Source: Microvirga lotononidis (GTDB lineage Bacteria; Pseudomonadota; Alphaproteobacteria; Rhizobiales; Beijerinckiaceae). Taken from it: a stretch of DNA of 64,000 nucleotides. Shown here one piece after another: positions 42,945-51,808 of the stretch. The position numbers and the translations under genes were made by a program. Under the pieces are notes generated by a model. It did no database searches. It was not told the DNA's origin and was given only the letters and a program-made list of their open reading frames with translations. The stretch is taken from positions 866,001 to 930,000 of the forward strand of contig NZ_CP141050.1 of the NCBI RefSeq assembly GCF_034627025.1. The letters are read 5' to 3'. The stretch's first letter is position 1; every line of letters starts with the position of its first letter.

Positions 42945-43760
42945 ATGTATCGGCCCAATCTCCTGAAAACACGCCTCAAGAACGGCGAGAAGGTATTCGG
43001 AAGCTGGAACGTCCTTGCCAGTGCCTTCGCAACCGAAGTCATGGGTTATGCGGGTTTCGACTTTATTATTATCGATCACGAACACGGCTGTGGCGACCTG
43101 ATGACTCTTGGTCATCAGTTCCAAGCTCTCTCCCCAACACCCACCACCGCTCTGGTACGCGTGCCGAGCCACGATAGTGCCTATATTCGCCGCGTTCTCG
43201 ATCTAGGGGCCGAGGGTGTCGTGGTACCGAGCGTGAATACGGCAGATGAGGCTCGTGCGATTGTGCAGACCTGTCATTATCCTAAATTCGGTTCACGCGG
43301 CGCTGCACCAGGGACGATCCGCGCATCAAGCTTCGGCGCAGAAGCCAACCTATATGCCCGCACGGCAAGCGAAAACACGCTTGTGATCTGCCAGATCGAG
43401 ACGGTCGAAGGTGTGCGGAATGCCGACGAGATCGCCGCTGTCGATGGCGTCGACATGATCTTCATCGGCCCCTACGACCTTTCCGCATCCGCGGGCTTTA
43501 TGGGTGAGATGGATCATCCGGAGGTTGTCGCCCTGATTGAAAAAGCGGAGGCCGCAGCGAAAGCCGCCGGCAAGCCGCTCGGCTCTATCCTGAGACCTGG
43601 TGTCTCTCTCAAGGAGGTCTACGACCGCGGCTACCAGCTGATTTCGACCGGAAGCGACTCGAGCCGTCTTCGCGCGGCTTGTCTGGCCGATGTTGCCAAA
43701 TTCCAGGACGCGGTCGGGGCCGATGCGGCGCCAAAGCTCGTCTCTGTCAAGGCTAGCTGA
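42945..43760 (+). CDS. HpaI/HpcH-type class II aldolase
   Basis: A 271-residue aldolase of the HpcH/HpaI family (4-hydroxy-2-oxoheptanedioate and 2-dehydro-3-deoxyglucarate aldolases). The metal site is seen in CQIETVEGVRNADE (glutamate) and FIGPYDLSASAG (aspartate), with the histidine-containing FIIIDHEHG. Such enzymes cleave 4-hydroxy-2-oxo acids to pyruvate plus an aldehyde. An AGGGAG site precedes the ATG. It is followed at 11 bases by a decarboxylase/NMT1-like protein and then an M20 amidohydrolase. The lower-GC composition of this block is visible by eye and suggests a different origin from its neighbours. Confidence 0.88.
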   Translation: MYRPNLLKTRLKNGEKVFGSWNVLASAFATEVMGYAGFDFIIIDHEHGCGDLMTLGHQFQALSPTPTTALVRVPSHDSAYIRRVLDLGAEGVVVPSVNTADEARAIVQTCHYPKFGSRGAAPGTIRASSFGAEANLYARTASENTLVICQIETVEGVRNADEIAAVDGVDMIFIGPYDLSASAGFMGEMDHPEVVALIEKAEAAAKAAGKPLGSILRPGVSLKEVYDRGYQLISTGSDSSRLRAACLADVAKFQDAVGADAAPKLVSVKAS

Positions 43761-43771
43761 GGAGAACGGGC

Positions 43772-44755
43772 GTGGCCATTCCCAATGTTAATATCGTTTT
43801 GCGGGCCTATGACCAGTTCTGTCCGCTCATCATCGGGGCAATCGAATCACCGGGCGTGGCGATCAATGTCAACTTCAACACGCCTTTGTCGAATGAATTT
43901 CCTGAAGACATTCACGCCGCAGAGGTCTCGTTCAACCGCTATGTCATGGCACGGGCCAACGGCGATCACCGGCTCGTCGGTATTCCGGCCTTCGTACTTC
44001 GAGGCTTCCGCCATCGAAATTATATTGTTCGGCGCGACTCTCCGCTTGAAAGCCTCGCCGAACTGAAGGGAAAGCGCGTCGGGTCGAACTCGTGGAGTGA
44101 CACGGGGACGATGTGGGCCAGGGCGGCACTCCGGGAGGCAGGCGTCGAGGTCACGGACGTTCAATGGGTCATCGGGCACCTTGACGAGAAGATCAAGATG
44201 AAGCCGAAAACCTCGTTCGATGTTGAGCCGCCAAAGGGTTCGCATTTCCTAAACAACGACGAAACTCTGATGGGCGGCCTCAGAGCCGGCACGGTCGACG
44301 CCGTTACAACGGCATTTATGCCGCCGTCCGTCTATGAGGTCAACGGAGAATTTCGCAGGCTCGTCAGAGATTTCAGGACCGCGGAGACCGAATACCATCG
44401 CAGGACAGGGATCTATCCCGGTTTCCATGTCATGGCCTTTCAGCGATCGTTCGCGGAAAACAACCCCGAGGCCGTTCTGGCTGTCTACGACGCGCTGCGC
44501 GCGTCATGGGAGAACTGGTGGCTGAAGGTAAAGAACTTCGGCGAGGCCTCTCCTTGGGCAATCGCAGAGGCGGAAACCATGATCCGCGAGTTCCCCGAGG
44601 ACACTCCACCATTCGGGCTGCATCAACCGGCTCACAGGAAGATGCTGGAAACGATGTGCCATGAGCAATATGCCCAGGGCATCGTCAGCGCGCCGGCCGA
44701 TCCGACGAAGCTCTTTTCCGACTTCGAAGCAATCGCCAAGACTGCAGGACGTTAG
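43772..44755 (+). CDS. 4,5-dihydroxyphthalate decarboxylase / NMT1-type solute-binding-like protein
   Basis: A 327-residue protein of the periplasmic-binding fold group that includes phthalate 4,5-dihydroxy decarboxylase and thiamine-precursor-like (NMT1) proteins. It shows ELKGKRVGSNSWSDTGTMWARA, GGLRAGTVDAVTTAFMPPSVYE and ENNPEAVLAVYDALRASW. No signal peptide is visible, favouring a cytoplasmic enzyme over an exported binding protein. The start is a GTG at 43772 with a GAGGAGA site. Co-transcribed with the aldolase. Substrate cannot be inferred. Confidence 0.7.
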   Translation: MAIPNVNIVLRAYDQFCPLIIGAIESPGVAINVNFNTPLSNEFPEDIHAAEVSFNRYVMARANGDHRLVGIPAFVLRGFRHRNYIVRRDSPLESLAELKGKRVGSNSWSDTGTMWARAALREAGVEVTDVQWVIGHLDEKIKMKPKTSFDVEPPKGSHFLNNDETLMGGLRAGTVDAVTTAFMPPSVYEVNGEFRRLVRDFRTAETEYHRRTGIYPGFHVMAFQRSFAENNPEAVLAVYDALRASWENWWLKVKNFGEASPWAIAEAETMIREFPEDTPPFGLHQPAHRKMLETMCHEQYAQGIVSAPADPTKLFSDFEAIAKTAGR

Positions 44756-44805
44756 GTCCCGCGACTTAACTCCGCACATTCTGTTCACGTCGAATCGAGC
44801 TTGCC

Positions 44806-45972
44806 ATGCCTGTCATTAACCGCGTCGCTGACCTTGTACCTGAGATTGCCCAGTGGCGGCAGGATTTTCACGAGCACCCTGAGCTGCTTTTCGACGTGAA
44901 TCGAACCGCTGCGATCGTAGCTGAAAAGCTCACGGAATTCGGATGTGACGAGATCGTCACTGGTATTGCCCGAACCGGCGTGGTCGCGATTATTCAGGGC
45001 CGGGAGACTGGCTCAGGAAAGCGTATCGCTCTCAGAGCGGACATGGACGCCCTGCCTCTCGATGAACTCGGGGATTTACCCTATAAATCGAAAGTGCCAG
45101 GGAAAATGCATGCTTGCGGCCACGATGGGCACACCGCGATGCTTCTGGGGGCAGCCCGCTACCTGGCAGAAACTCGCAATTTTGACGGAACAGCAGTGCT
45201 CATCTTCCAACCCGCCGAAGAGGGCGGCGGCGGCGGTAAGATGATGCTCGACGAAGGCATTATGGAGCGTTTCGCGATCGATGAAGCCTACGGCATGCAC
45301 AACATGCCCGGAATTCCGGTCGGCGCCTTTGCGATACGCGCGGGCGCCATGATGGCCGCAGCGGACCGCTTTAAAATTCTGGTGCAAGGGAAAGGGACGC
45401 ATGCCGCAATGCCGCATCAGGGCACGGATACGATCCTGGCCTCCTGTCACCTGGTCACCGCCCTCCACTCAATCGTCTCTAGGAATGTAGATCCTCTTGA
45501 AGCCGCTGTTGTCTCGGTTGGACGGATTTGTGCCGGGGAAACCTTCAATGTGCTGCCGCAGCAGGCAGAAATTCTCGGCACTGTTCGGACCCTGTCGCCA
45601 AAGATCCGGGATGATATCGAAATCCGCGTGCGATCAATCGCAGATCACGTCGCGGCGACCTTTGGAGCGACTGTCGAAGTCGACTACATGCGTGGTTACC
45701 CCGTGCTCATGAATGACGCCGCAAGTGCAAGTTTCATGCAGGATGCAGCCTGTGATGTTGCTGGCTCGCAGGGGGTCGACGGTAAAGGGAATCCGATCAT
45801 GGGATCGGAGGATTTTGCCTTCATGCTTGAGGAGCGGCCTGGCGCATATATCTTCCTTGGCAACGGTGATAGTGCGGCGCTTCATCATCCGGCCTACGAC
45901 TTCAACGACGCCGCCATCCCATACGGCGTTTCACTCTGGGCCCGGCTGATCGAAAAGCGCATGCCTGTCTAA
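44806..45972 (+). CDS. M20 family amidohydrolase/peptidase
   Basis: A 388-residue zinc amidohydrolase of the hippurate hydrolase/indole-acetyl-amino-acid hydrolase type. Metal ligands are in MHACGHDGHTAML (H-x-D-x-x-H) and FQPAEEGGGGGK, and the later GSEDFAF; the M20 dimerisation domain begins near VQGKGTHAAMPHQG. It removes N-acyl groups from amino acids or cleaves dipeptides. It lies in the same strand unit as the aldolase and decarboxylase-like gene and is convergent with a LysR gene, with only 34 bases between stops. Confidence 0.88.
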   Translation: MPVINRVADLVPEIAQWRQDFHEHPELLFDVNRTAAIVAEKLTEFGCDEIVTGIARTGVVAIIQGRETGSGKRIALRADMDALPLDELGDLPYKSKVPGKMHACGHDGHTAMLLGAARYLAETRNFDGTAVLIFQPAEEGGGGGKMMLDEGIMERFAIDEAYGMHNMPGIPVGAFAIRAGAMMAAADRFKILVQGKGTHAAMPHQGTDTILASCHLVTALHSIVSRNVDPLEAAVVSVGRICAGETFNVLPQQAEILGTVRTLSPKIRDDIEIRVRSIADHVAATFGATVEVDYMRGYPVLMNDAASASFMQDAACDVAGSQGVDGKGNPIMGSEDFAFMLEERPGAYIFLGNGDSAALHHPAYDFNDAAIPYGVSLWARLIEKRMPV

Positions 45973-46006
45973 AGAGAGCAAAGCAAGATTGGCGTTGGGG
46001 ACACCC

Positions 46007-46939
46007 TCAAGGCGACTTGACCTGTATATCATTACAAGACACCTTGAAGTGCTTTACGAAGGCTTTGGTCAAATCGGACGTGCGCCGGTTGGGATAAACC
46101 AGTTCGATCGCCACGCCGATCGTCGGTACAAAGGGCCGATAGGACAGCTTTTCCTTTGAATGACTTCGAAGCGAAAACTCGTCGACCAGACCGAGCCCGA
46201 TGCCGTTTTCCACGTGCGGGTAGATCGACATGACACTATCCACCGTCAGAACCGGTTCAGGTCTCGGCTTGTTTTTGTCGATGACCTTTTCGAATTGGGC
46301 AAGCAGCCATTGATGGCCCGGCGGGAACGATACCATCGGGTAGTCGACAAGATCGTTGTGAGAGACGGACATCTTCGACTCGAGCGGATGGCCCTTCGGC
46401 ATGATGCAGAAAAGTTGGCCTGAGCAGACCTTTTCCACCGAGAGCCCTTCCTGCTCGGCCTCTCCCGTCTGAAACGAGATACCTAGGTCGGCACCTTCGG
46501 CCGCAACCGCGTGATAAACCGCTTTCCGGGGGCGGATGAGAAGGTGGACTCGCGCCTCCGGCTTTTCCTTTAGAAACTGCTGCAATGCCGTCGAGACGAT
46601 GCCGTTTCCGAGTGGCTGAATCGCGGCGATGCTCATCCGCTGTGAAACGCCCTTCTGGATCATCGATATGGCATCGGCGATCGCCTGAAAGTAGCTAAAG
46701 TTCCTTTGCAACGCTTCAAAAAGGAGGCGGCCTTCATTGGTTGGCGCCAAACGCCCTCTGTCTTTGCGGAAAAGTGCCAGTCCCAGCTGGTCTTCCATCC
46801 TGCGGACAGTCGCGCTCACGGTGGGCTGGGATATATGAAGGCTCTCGGCTGCTGCAGTAATGCTGCCTGCCGCAACGACCGCATAAAAAACTTCGAGCTG
46901 ACGCAAGCTCATAGCTCCCAACGATGCTAGCACACTCAT
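46007..46939 (-). CDS. LysR family transcriptional regulator
   Basis: A regulator of about 310 residues. The winged helix is visible as LRQLEVFYAVVAAGSITAA and HISQPTVSATVRRMEDQL. The C-terminal effector domain ends SCNDIQVKSP. I take the start at 46939 (ATGAGTGTG, preceded by AGGGAA); 46957 and 46912 are alternatives. It is divergent from the polar amino acid importer, and its presumed operator (47082-47098) lies between them, so it probably controls the importer and perhaps the upstream catabolic genes. Confidence 0.88.
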   Translation of the reverse strand: MSVLASLGAMSLRQLEVFYAVVAAGSITAAAESLHISQPTVSATVRRMEDQLGLALFRKDRGRLAPTNEGRLLFEALQRNFSYFQAIADAISMIQKGVSQRMSIAAIQPLGNGIVSTALQQFLKEKPEARVHLLIRPRKAVYHAVAAEGADLGISFQTGEAEQEGLSVEKVCSGQLFCIMPKGHPLESKMSVSHNDLVDYPMVSFPPGHQWLLAQFEKVIDKNKPRPEPVLTVDSVMSIYPHVENGIGLGLVDEFSLRSHSKEKLSYRPFVPTIGVAIELVYPNRRTSDLTKAFVKHFKVSCNDIQVKSP

Positions 46940-47081
46940 CGAAAGTTCCCTGCCCAAGCCCCGGCTAGTGACCCTAGATGATCCCGATAGCTGCAGAAAA
47001 TCAAGTGGTTCGCCTGCAGCACGCTCGCTCTGCGATCGAACTGACGGATAGCGCGAATGTGATTATTCGCGGGCGCCTGCA

Positions 47082-47116
47082 CATAGTCTTCATCTATGCG
47101 GTGCCTAAACTTTAGG
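47082..47116. promoter_or_regulatory. LysR-type operator (T-N11-A) and adjacent palindrome
   Basis: CATAG-tcttcat-CTATG (47082-47098) is an inverted repeat of the ATAG-N7-CTAT type, which is the classic T-N11-A LysR box. Six bases further lies a second perfect palindrome, CCTAAACTTTAGG (47104-47116). Both are within the divergent promoter region of the LysR regulator and the amino acid importer. Confidence 0.7.
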
Positions 47117-47229
47117 TCTTTTTAAACGATGAAGGGATGCTTTCTAATCGGCTTCAGCCTTTTCGGGGTCGAGGTCTTCTCGAACAGGAGGCAGGCCACA
47201 ATCCGGTGAAAGGATCGAGAGTGACCATT

Positions 47230-48162
47230 ATGACCACTACGAAAGTCGGGTCGAAAGTGGGGAGCGGCCCATCTCGCAACCCAAGAGACGTTTCTCAGGC
47301 AATCACCCCGGTCAATTATCTGCGTTGGCTGCTGATCGCCGTCGTTCTGGCTCTAGTCACACAATTCTTATGGCTCGTTGTCAGCAACGAGACCTTTCAA
47401 TGGGATGTCGTGCTCAGATGGCTGTTCGATCCATCAGTGATCAGAGGGTTATATGTGACGCTCGGCCTGACCGTGGTTGCCATGGTTCTCGGCACGGCCA
47501 TTGGTCTTGTCCTTGCCATCTGCCGCCTCTCCCAGAGCCGGGTAGCGTCTTCATTCGCTGCGGTCTATATCTGGTTCTTTCGCGGCACCCCGATGCTGGT
47601 GCAATTGATCTTCTGGTATAATCTGGCGACAATCTTTCCTCACCTGTCGATCGGCATACCTTTCGGACCGACGCTGGTCAGCTGGGAAACGAATGCGATC
47701 ATAACGCCGCTGACGGCAGCCATCGTTGGTCTTGCTCTCAACGAGGCTGCCTATATGGCAGAAGTCATCCGAGGCGGCCTGCTGTCGGTCGATCCAGGTC
47801 AAAGCGAGACGGCGCAGGCTTTCGGGATGACGCGAAGCCGTGCGCTTTGGCGTATCATCATCCCCCAAGCCATGCGCTCGATTGTTCCGCCGACGGGCAA
47901 TCAGCTGATCAGCATGATTAAAGGCACGTCGCTCGTTAGCGTCATCGCGATGAACGACCTGCTCTATTCGGTGCAGGCAGTGTACAACCGCACGTTCGAG
48001 ATCATCCCGCTGCTTATGGTAGCGGTCATCTGGTACCTCGCGATCACATCAATCCTCAACGTCGGGCAAACCTTCATCGAACGCTATTACGCCCGTGGTG
48101 AGCGCAACAACCAAGCGCAGGCGCCCCAAGAGATTGCAAAGTCCGTGGAGGCCGCTCGATGA
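47230..48162 (+). CDS. Polar amino acid ABC transporter permease (HisM/GlnP family)
   Basis: A permease of about 310 residues with a long cytoplasmic N-terminus, a first helix near [17 protein letters not shown], and the PAAT-type permease domain ([55 protein letters not shown]). The EAA loop is [20 protein letters not shown]. Start chosen at the ATG at 47230; the frame to 47137 and a GTG at 47221 are alternatives. Only one permease gene is present, so it probably forms a homodimer. Confidence 0.9.
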   Translation: MTTTKVGSKVGSGPSRNPRDVSQAITPVNYLRWLLIAVVLALVTQFLWLVVSNETFQWDVVLRWLFDPSVIRGLYVTLGLTVVAMVLGTAIGLVLAICRLSQSRVASSFAAVYIWFFRGTPMLVQLIFWYNLATIFPHLSIGIPFGPTLVSWETNAIITPLTAAIVGLALNEAAYMAEVIRGGLLSVDPGQSETAQAFGMTRSRALWRIIIPQAMRSIVPPTGNQLISMIKGTSLVSVIAMNDLLYSVQAVYNRTFEIIPLLMVAVIWYLAITSILNVGQTFIERYYARGERNNQAQAPQEIAKSVEAAR

Positions 48163-48956
48163 ACATGACCGCTCCACTCAACCAGGGCGGAAGCTCCCCT
48201 GTGCTTGTTCGCGCTCGCAACGTCCACAAGTCTTATGGTCAACACGAAGTCCTGAAGGGGATCGATCTCGATGTCCGGGTCGGGGAAACGATCGTCATCC
48301 TTGGCCCCTCGGGGTCTGGAAAATCCACGTTCTTGCGATGCATCAACCATCTTGAGACCATGCAGGGCGGGTCGATCATCGTCGGTGACGAGCAAGTGGG
48401 ATATCAGATGCGGGGAGGTAAGCTCTATCGCGCATCCCCGGCTGTAATGGCACGTCAGCGCAAGGACATCGGCATGGTGTTCCAACAGTTCAATCTCTAT
48501 CCGCATCTCACAGTGCTCCAGAATATCATTGAAGCACCAATCGGCGTCCACGGCGAGAAGCGATCAGAAGCGGAAAGTTATGCCCGCGCGCTGCTTGAGA
48601 GGATAGGCCTCTCCGAAAAGGAGAATGCCTACCCGCGCCAGTTGTCCGGAGGACAGCAGCAGCGTGTCGCCATAGCCCGGGCGCTGGCCATCAAGCCGAA
48701 ACTGATGCTTTTCGATGAGCCAACATCGGCGCTCGATCCTGAACTTGTCGGCGAGGTTCTCGCAACCATGAGGGATCTTGCGACGCAGGGGCTGACGATG
48801 ATCGTCGTCACGCACGAGATCGGCTTCGCCAAGGAAGCCGCCGATCGCGTCATCTTCATGGATGGCGGCAAGATCGTCGAAGAGGGCTCCCCGGAACAGG
48901 TGTTGGTCAACCCCAACCAGCTTCGGACGAGGGCCTTTCTCAATCGTTTTATTTAG
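48159..48956 (+). CDS. Polar amino acid ABC transporter ATP-binding protein (GlnQ type)
   Basis: A 265-residue ATPase with GPSGSGKST Walker [12 protein letters not shown]-loop, [15 protein letters not shown] signature, [14 protein letters not shown]alker B and VVTHEIGFA switch. All are typical for GlnQ/HisP subunits. It overlaps the permease stop by four bases. Ligand class is small polar or acidic amino acids. Confidence 0.93.
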   Translation: MNMTAPLNQGGSSPVLVRARNVHKSYGQHEVLKGIDLDVRVGETIVILGPSGSGKSTFLRCINHLETMQGGSIIVGDEQVGYQMRGGKLYRASPAVMARQRKDIGMVFQQFNLYPHLTVLQNIIEAPIGVHGEKRSEAESYARALLERIGLSEKENAYPRQLSGGQQQRVAIARALAIKPKLMLFDEPTSALDPELVGEVLATMRDLATQGLTMIVVTHEIGFAKEAADRVIFMDGGKIVEEGSPEQVLVNPNQLRTRAFLNRFI

Positions 48957-48995
48957 ATCCGGATGAAGCCTCCAAAAACTAGAAGGGAACAGACT

Positions 48996-49895
48996 ATGTT
49001 ACGGAAACTTATCAAGTACTCTCTCGTCTCCGCGGTGATTGCCTGCACGGCGCCGGCGGTCGCTCAAGACATTCCGGTGCAGAAGAGGAATGAGACGATC
49101 AGAGCGTTGCTGCCCGAAAGTATTCGGGAGCGGGGCTACCTCGTCGCGGTGAACAGCGGCTCCTACCCGCCCTACGAGATCGTGATGGGGCCGAACGAGC
49201 TTCAAGGCGCCAGTAACGACTTTGCGACTGCCTTTGGCCAATTGTTCGGAGTCGAGGTCCGTCACCAAACCGTAGGCGGTCTCGCGGCGATGTTGGCAGG
49301 CTTCGATGCCGGCCGCTATGACATGTCGGTCGGCCCGACGGGAGATTTCCCGGACCGCCGTTCGAAGATCGATTTTATTGATTGGGTGCAGGAGTATGTG
49401 GCCTTCGCGGTCCAGAAGGGTAATCCCAGGAACATTCAGAGTCTCGACGACGTCTGCGGCCTGACAATCGCCGTCATGGCGGCTGGCTCAGCCGAACGCG
49501 TCCTGAAGGCGAAGGCGGAAAACTGCGCGGCATCCGGTAAGCCGCTGACCGTTCAATCTTTTCCTGATCAGAATGCTTCGATCCTTGCGGTCCGCTCGAA
49601 GCGATCAGATGCTTTCTTCTCTGGACAGGCGCCGCTGACCTACTTTGTCGGTCAATCCCCCAATGTGCTTGATCTCGCGGCCGCCAATCTTCCAAACGGG
49701 TTCGGCGACATCTACCAGGGCGGCATCGCGCCAAAAGGTTCAGCCATGAGCAAAGCCATGCTCGCCGCATTCCAGGAGCTTTTCGACAACGGCACCTATG
49801 CAACAATCATGAAAAAGTGGGGTCTGGAGCGCAACATGCTCAAGAAGCCGGGAATCAACCTCGCCCCGGACACAGAGCACTTTAAAACTAAATAA
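48996..49895 (+). CDS. Amino acid ABC transporter substrate-binding protein (SBP family 3)
   Basis: A 299-residue periplasmic binding protein with a Sec signal peptide (MLRKLIKYSLVSAVIACTAP, cleavage near AVAQD). The body has LVAVNSGSYPPYEIV, FDAGRYDMSVGPTGDF and the C-terminal FQELFDNGTYATIMKKWGL, standard for SBP_bac_3. Start at the ATG at 48996, preceded by AGAAGGGA, rather than at 48963. Last gene of the importer operon, followed by a terminator hairpin. Confidence 0.92.
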   Translation: MLRKLIKYSLVSAVIACTAPAVAQDIPVQKRNETIRALLPESIRERGYLVAVNSGSYPPYEIVMGPNELQGASNDFATAFGQLFGVEVRHQTVGGLAAMLAGFDAGRYDMSVGPTGDFPDRRSKIDFIDWVQEYVAFAVQKGNPRNIQSLDDVCGLTIAVMAAGSAERVLKAKAENCAASGKPLTVQSFPDQNASILAVRSKRSDAFFSGQAPLTYFVGQSPNVLDLAAANLPNGFGDIYQGGIAPKGSAMSKAMLAAFQELFDNGTYATIMKKWGLERNMLKKPGINLAPDTEHFKTK

Positions 49896-49942
49896 TTGCG
49901 GGACGGCAGTCCCTGACGTTTCGAGACGACAGCTCTTTAACG

Positions 49943-49967
49943 AGGCCGCAGTTGAGTACTGCGGCCT
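49943..49967 (+). terminator. Rho-independent-type terminator after the amino acid importer
   Basis: A perfect 9-bp stem, AGGCCGCAG (49943-49951) and CTGCGGCCT (49959-49967), with a seven-base loop and two further T residues. Located about 50 bases after the binding-protein stop codon. Confidence 0.75.
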
Positions 49968-50105
49968 TTCGGGCGAAACCATGGCTGGCGGAAGGAGCAT
50001 GGAAGCGAGAGGACAAAGGACATCTTTGTCTGTCTGAAACGCTAGCGCACATGCGCGAGCCCAACCGCGATAGTTTGATGCTCGGCTTCCTGTGAGTGGA
50101 GCGTC

Positions 50106-50243
50106 ATTAGAACCGACGTCCTGCATGCTGAAATTGATAAAATCGTCAGCGAGATTGAACCCAGTCTTATTGCCGTCCGTCGGCAGATCCATGCAAATCC
50201 TGAATTGTCCGCCGTCAGCACTCATGAGACAGATCGAGTGAGT
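50106..50243 (+). pseudogene. N-terminal fragment of an M20 amidohydrolase, cut by the IS3 element
   Basis: About 46 codons in one frame read EIEPSLIAVRRQIHANPELS, which is the standard N-terminus of M20 amidohydrolases (IRR.IH..PEL). No ATG, GTG or TTG precedes it in frame after a stop at 50076; ATT at 50106 sits where a start would be expected, possibly a mutated ATG. The frame ends at a TGA formed by the first bases of the IS3 element at 50244. No continuation appears after the IS (51680 on), so the rest was deleted. This was probably a second amidohydrolase of the importer operon. Confidence 0.75.
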
Positions 50244-50285
50244 TGAGGAAGGGAGAGGTTCTGGTTCATCGTAGCCCATGAGGAC

Positions 50286-50807
50286 ATGACGATGAGACAG
50301 AAGCAGGGGCCGGAGAAAGAGCCGGCTGAGACGGTGGTCAAGGAGATCCGCCGCGCCACCCGCAAGCACTACTCCGCCGAGGAGAAGATCCGCATCGTGC
50401 TGGAAGGGCTGCGCGGCGAGGACAGCATCGCCGAGCTCTGCCGGCGCGAGGGCATTCGGCCCAACGGGTATTACCGCTGGTCCAAGGAGTTCCTGGAAGC
50501 CGGCAACAAGCGCCTGGCCGGCGCCACGGCCCGGGAGGCCACCTCGGACGAGGTCAGGGGCCTGCGCCGGGAGGCTGCCGCCCTCAAGGAGGTGGTGGCC
50601 GATCTTACCCTCGAGAACCGCCTGCTCAAAAAAGCATGCGCGGGGATGGGGAGGACGGCGCATGAGGGATCCAGCCTCCGAGAAGATCGAGATCATCCGC
50701 TTGGTGGAGCAGTCTCATCTGTCCGTGCGCGAGACCCTGGAGCGGATCGGCATCCCACGGCCAACCTTCTACCGCTGGTACGATCTCTCCCAGACCGGCG
50801 GCCCTGA
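50286..50807 (+). CDS. IS3 family transposase, orfA
   Basis: Helix-turn-helix protein of the HTH_Tnp_1 type (KHYSAEEKIRIVLEGLRGED, then IAELCRREGIRPNGYYRW) with a leucine-rich coiled-coil region up to LENRLLKKACA. The conserved protein ends near 50640; the frame continues to 50807 but that tail overlaps orfB and is not family-like. A run of six A followed by G at 50628-50634 is a typical IS3 slippery site for -1 frameshifting into orfB. Confidence 0.85.
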   Translation: MTMRQKQGPEKEPAETVVKEIRRATRKHYSAEEKIRIVLEGLRGEDSIAELCRREGIRPNGYYRWSKEFLEAGNKRLAGATAREATSDEVRGLRREAAALKEVVADLTLENRLLKKACAGMGRTAHEGSSLREDRDHPLGGAVSSVRARDPGADRHPTANLLPLVRSLPDRRP

Positions 50808-51642
50808 GGCCTTGGAGGAACGGCGCCCCCAGCCGAAGCGGGTCTGCAACCGCATCCCGGATCGGATACGCGAGCAGATCATCCAATTGGCTCTCGACGA
50901 ACCCGAGCTGTCGCCACGGGAACTGGCGGGACGCTTCACCGGTCAGCACAGCTACTTTGTCTCCGAGGCCTCCGTCTACCGCCTGCTCAAGGCGCAGGAC
51001 CTGATCGCCAGCCCGGCCTTCATCGTGATGAAGGCCTCTGACGAGTTCAAGGATAAGACCACCGGGCCGAACCAGCTCTGGCAGACCGACTTCACGTACC
51101 TGAAGGTGATCGGCTGGGGCTGGTTTTATCTCTCGACCGTGCTCGACGACTTCTCACGCTACATCCTCGCCTGGAAGCTGTGCACCACGATGAAGGCCGA
51201 AGACGTCACTGACACTCTGGAGGTGGCGCTTCGAGCCTCTGGCCTGGAGCAGGTGGAGGTGGCGCATCGGCCTCGGCTGCTGTCGGATAACGGCTCGAGC
51301 GACATCTCCGCGGACCTGGCCTCCTGGCTGGAGGGCAAGGGCATGAGCCATGTGCGTGGGGCACCGTATCACCCCATGACCCAGGGCAAGATCGAGCGCT
51401 GGCACCAGACGCTCAAGAACCGCATTCTGCTGGAGAACTACTTCTTGCCGGGCGACCTGGAGGCGCAGATCGCGGCGTTTGTGGTGCACTACAATTACCG
51501 GCGCTCCCACGAGAGCCCCGACAATCTCACACCCGCCGATGTCTACTTCGGACGCGGAGAAGCCATTCTGAGGCAGCGAGAAAGGATCAAGCGCCAGACC
51601 ATTCAAAGCCGCCGCTTGCAGCATCAGACGCAAGCCGCCTAA
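50662..51642 (+). CDS. IS3 family transposase, orfB (DDE integrase)
   Basis: A 326-residue integrase-type transposase with an N-terminal HTH_21 region, and the catalytic triad in LWQTDFTYLKV (D), RLLSDNGSSD (D) and MTQGKIERWHQTLKN (E). Expressed most likely as an OrfAB fusion through the slippery A6G at 50628-50634, so the ATG at 50662 may not be the real start. No stop or frameshift inside the domain, so the element may be active. Confidence 0.9.
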   Translation: MRDPASEKIEIIRLVEQSHLSVRETLERIGIPRPTFYRWYDLSQTGGPEALEERRPQPKRVCNRIPDRIREQIIQLALDEPELSPRELAGRFTGQHSYFVSEASVYRLLKAQDLIASPAFIVMKASDEFKDKTTGPNQLWQTDFTYLKVIGWGWFYLSTVLDDFSRYILAWKLCTTMKAEDVTDTLEVALRASGLEQVEVAHRPRLLSDNGSSDISADLASWLEGKGMSHVRGAPYHPMTQGKIERWHQTLKNRILLENYFLPGDLEAQIAAFVVHYNYRRSHESPDNLTPADVYFGRGEAILRQRERIKRQTIQSRRLQHQTQAA

Positions 51643-51679
51643 TCTGAAACCCAGATGAGCCGGAGTCTCCCTTAAATCA

Positions 51680-51808
51680 GACCGCCCCCGTCTCAAAAAC
51701 TCTGACGACGGACACAGATGGTCCGCGACCTCCATCCCCTGAATGCTCAAGCTGGTTCAGCTTGAAGACGATGGTTACCCGCCTCCAGTTTTGATTGACG
51801 GGGAGCAC
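51680..51808. other. Short sequence right of the IS3 element
   Basis: No gene. The missing remainder of the M20 gene is not found here. Confidence 0.4.

Larger units (their letters stand above)
50244..51679 (+). mobile_element. IS3-family insertion sequence
   Basis: Contains overlapping orfA and orfB of the IS3 type. Imperfect terminal inverted repeats can be aligned: TGAGG-AAGGGAGAGG-TTCTGG-TTCATC at the left and, in reverse complement, TGATTTAAGGGAGAC-T-CCGG-CTCATC at the right (ending at 51679). I do not see a clear target duplication, which fits a deletion next to the insertion. Coordinates may be off by a few bases. Confidence 0.82.
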
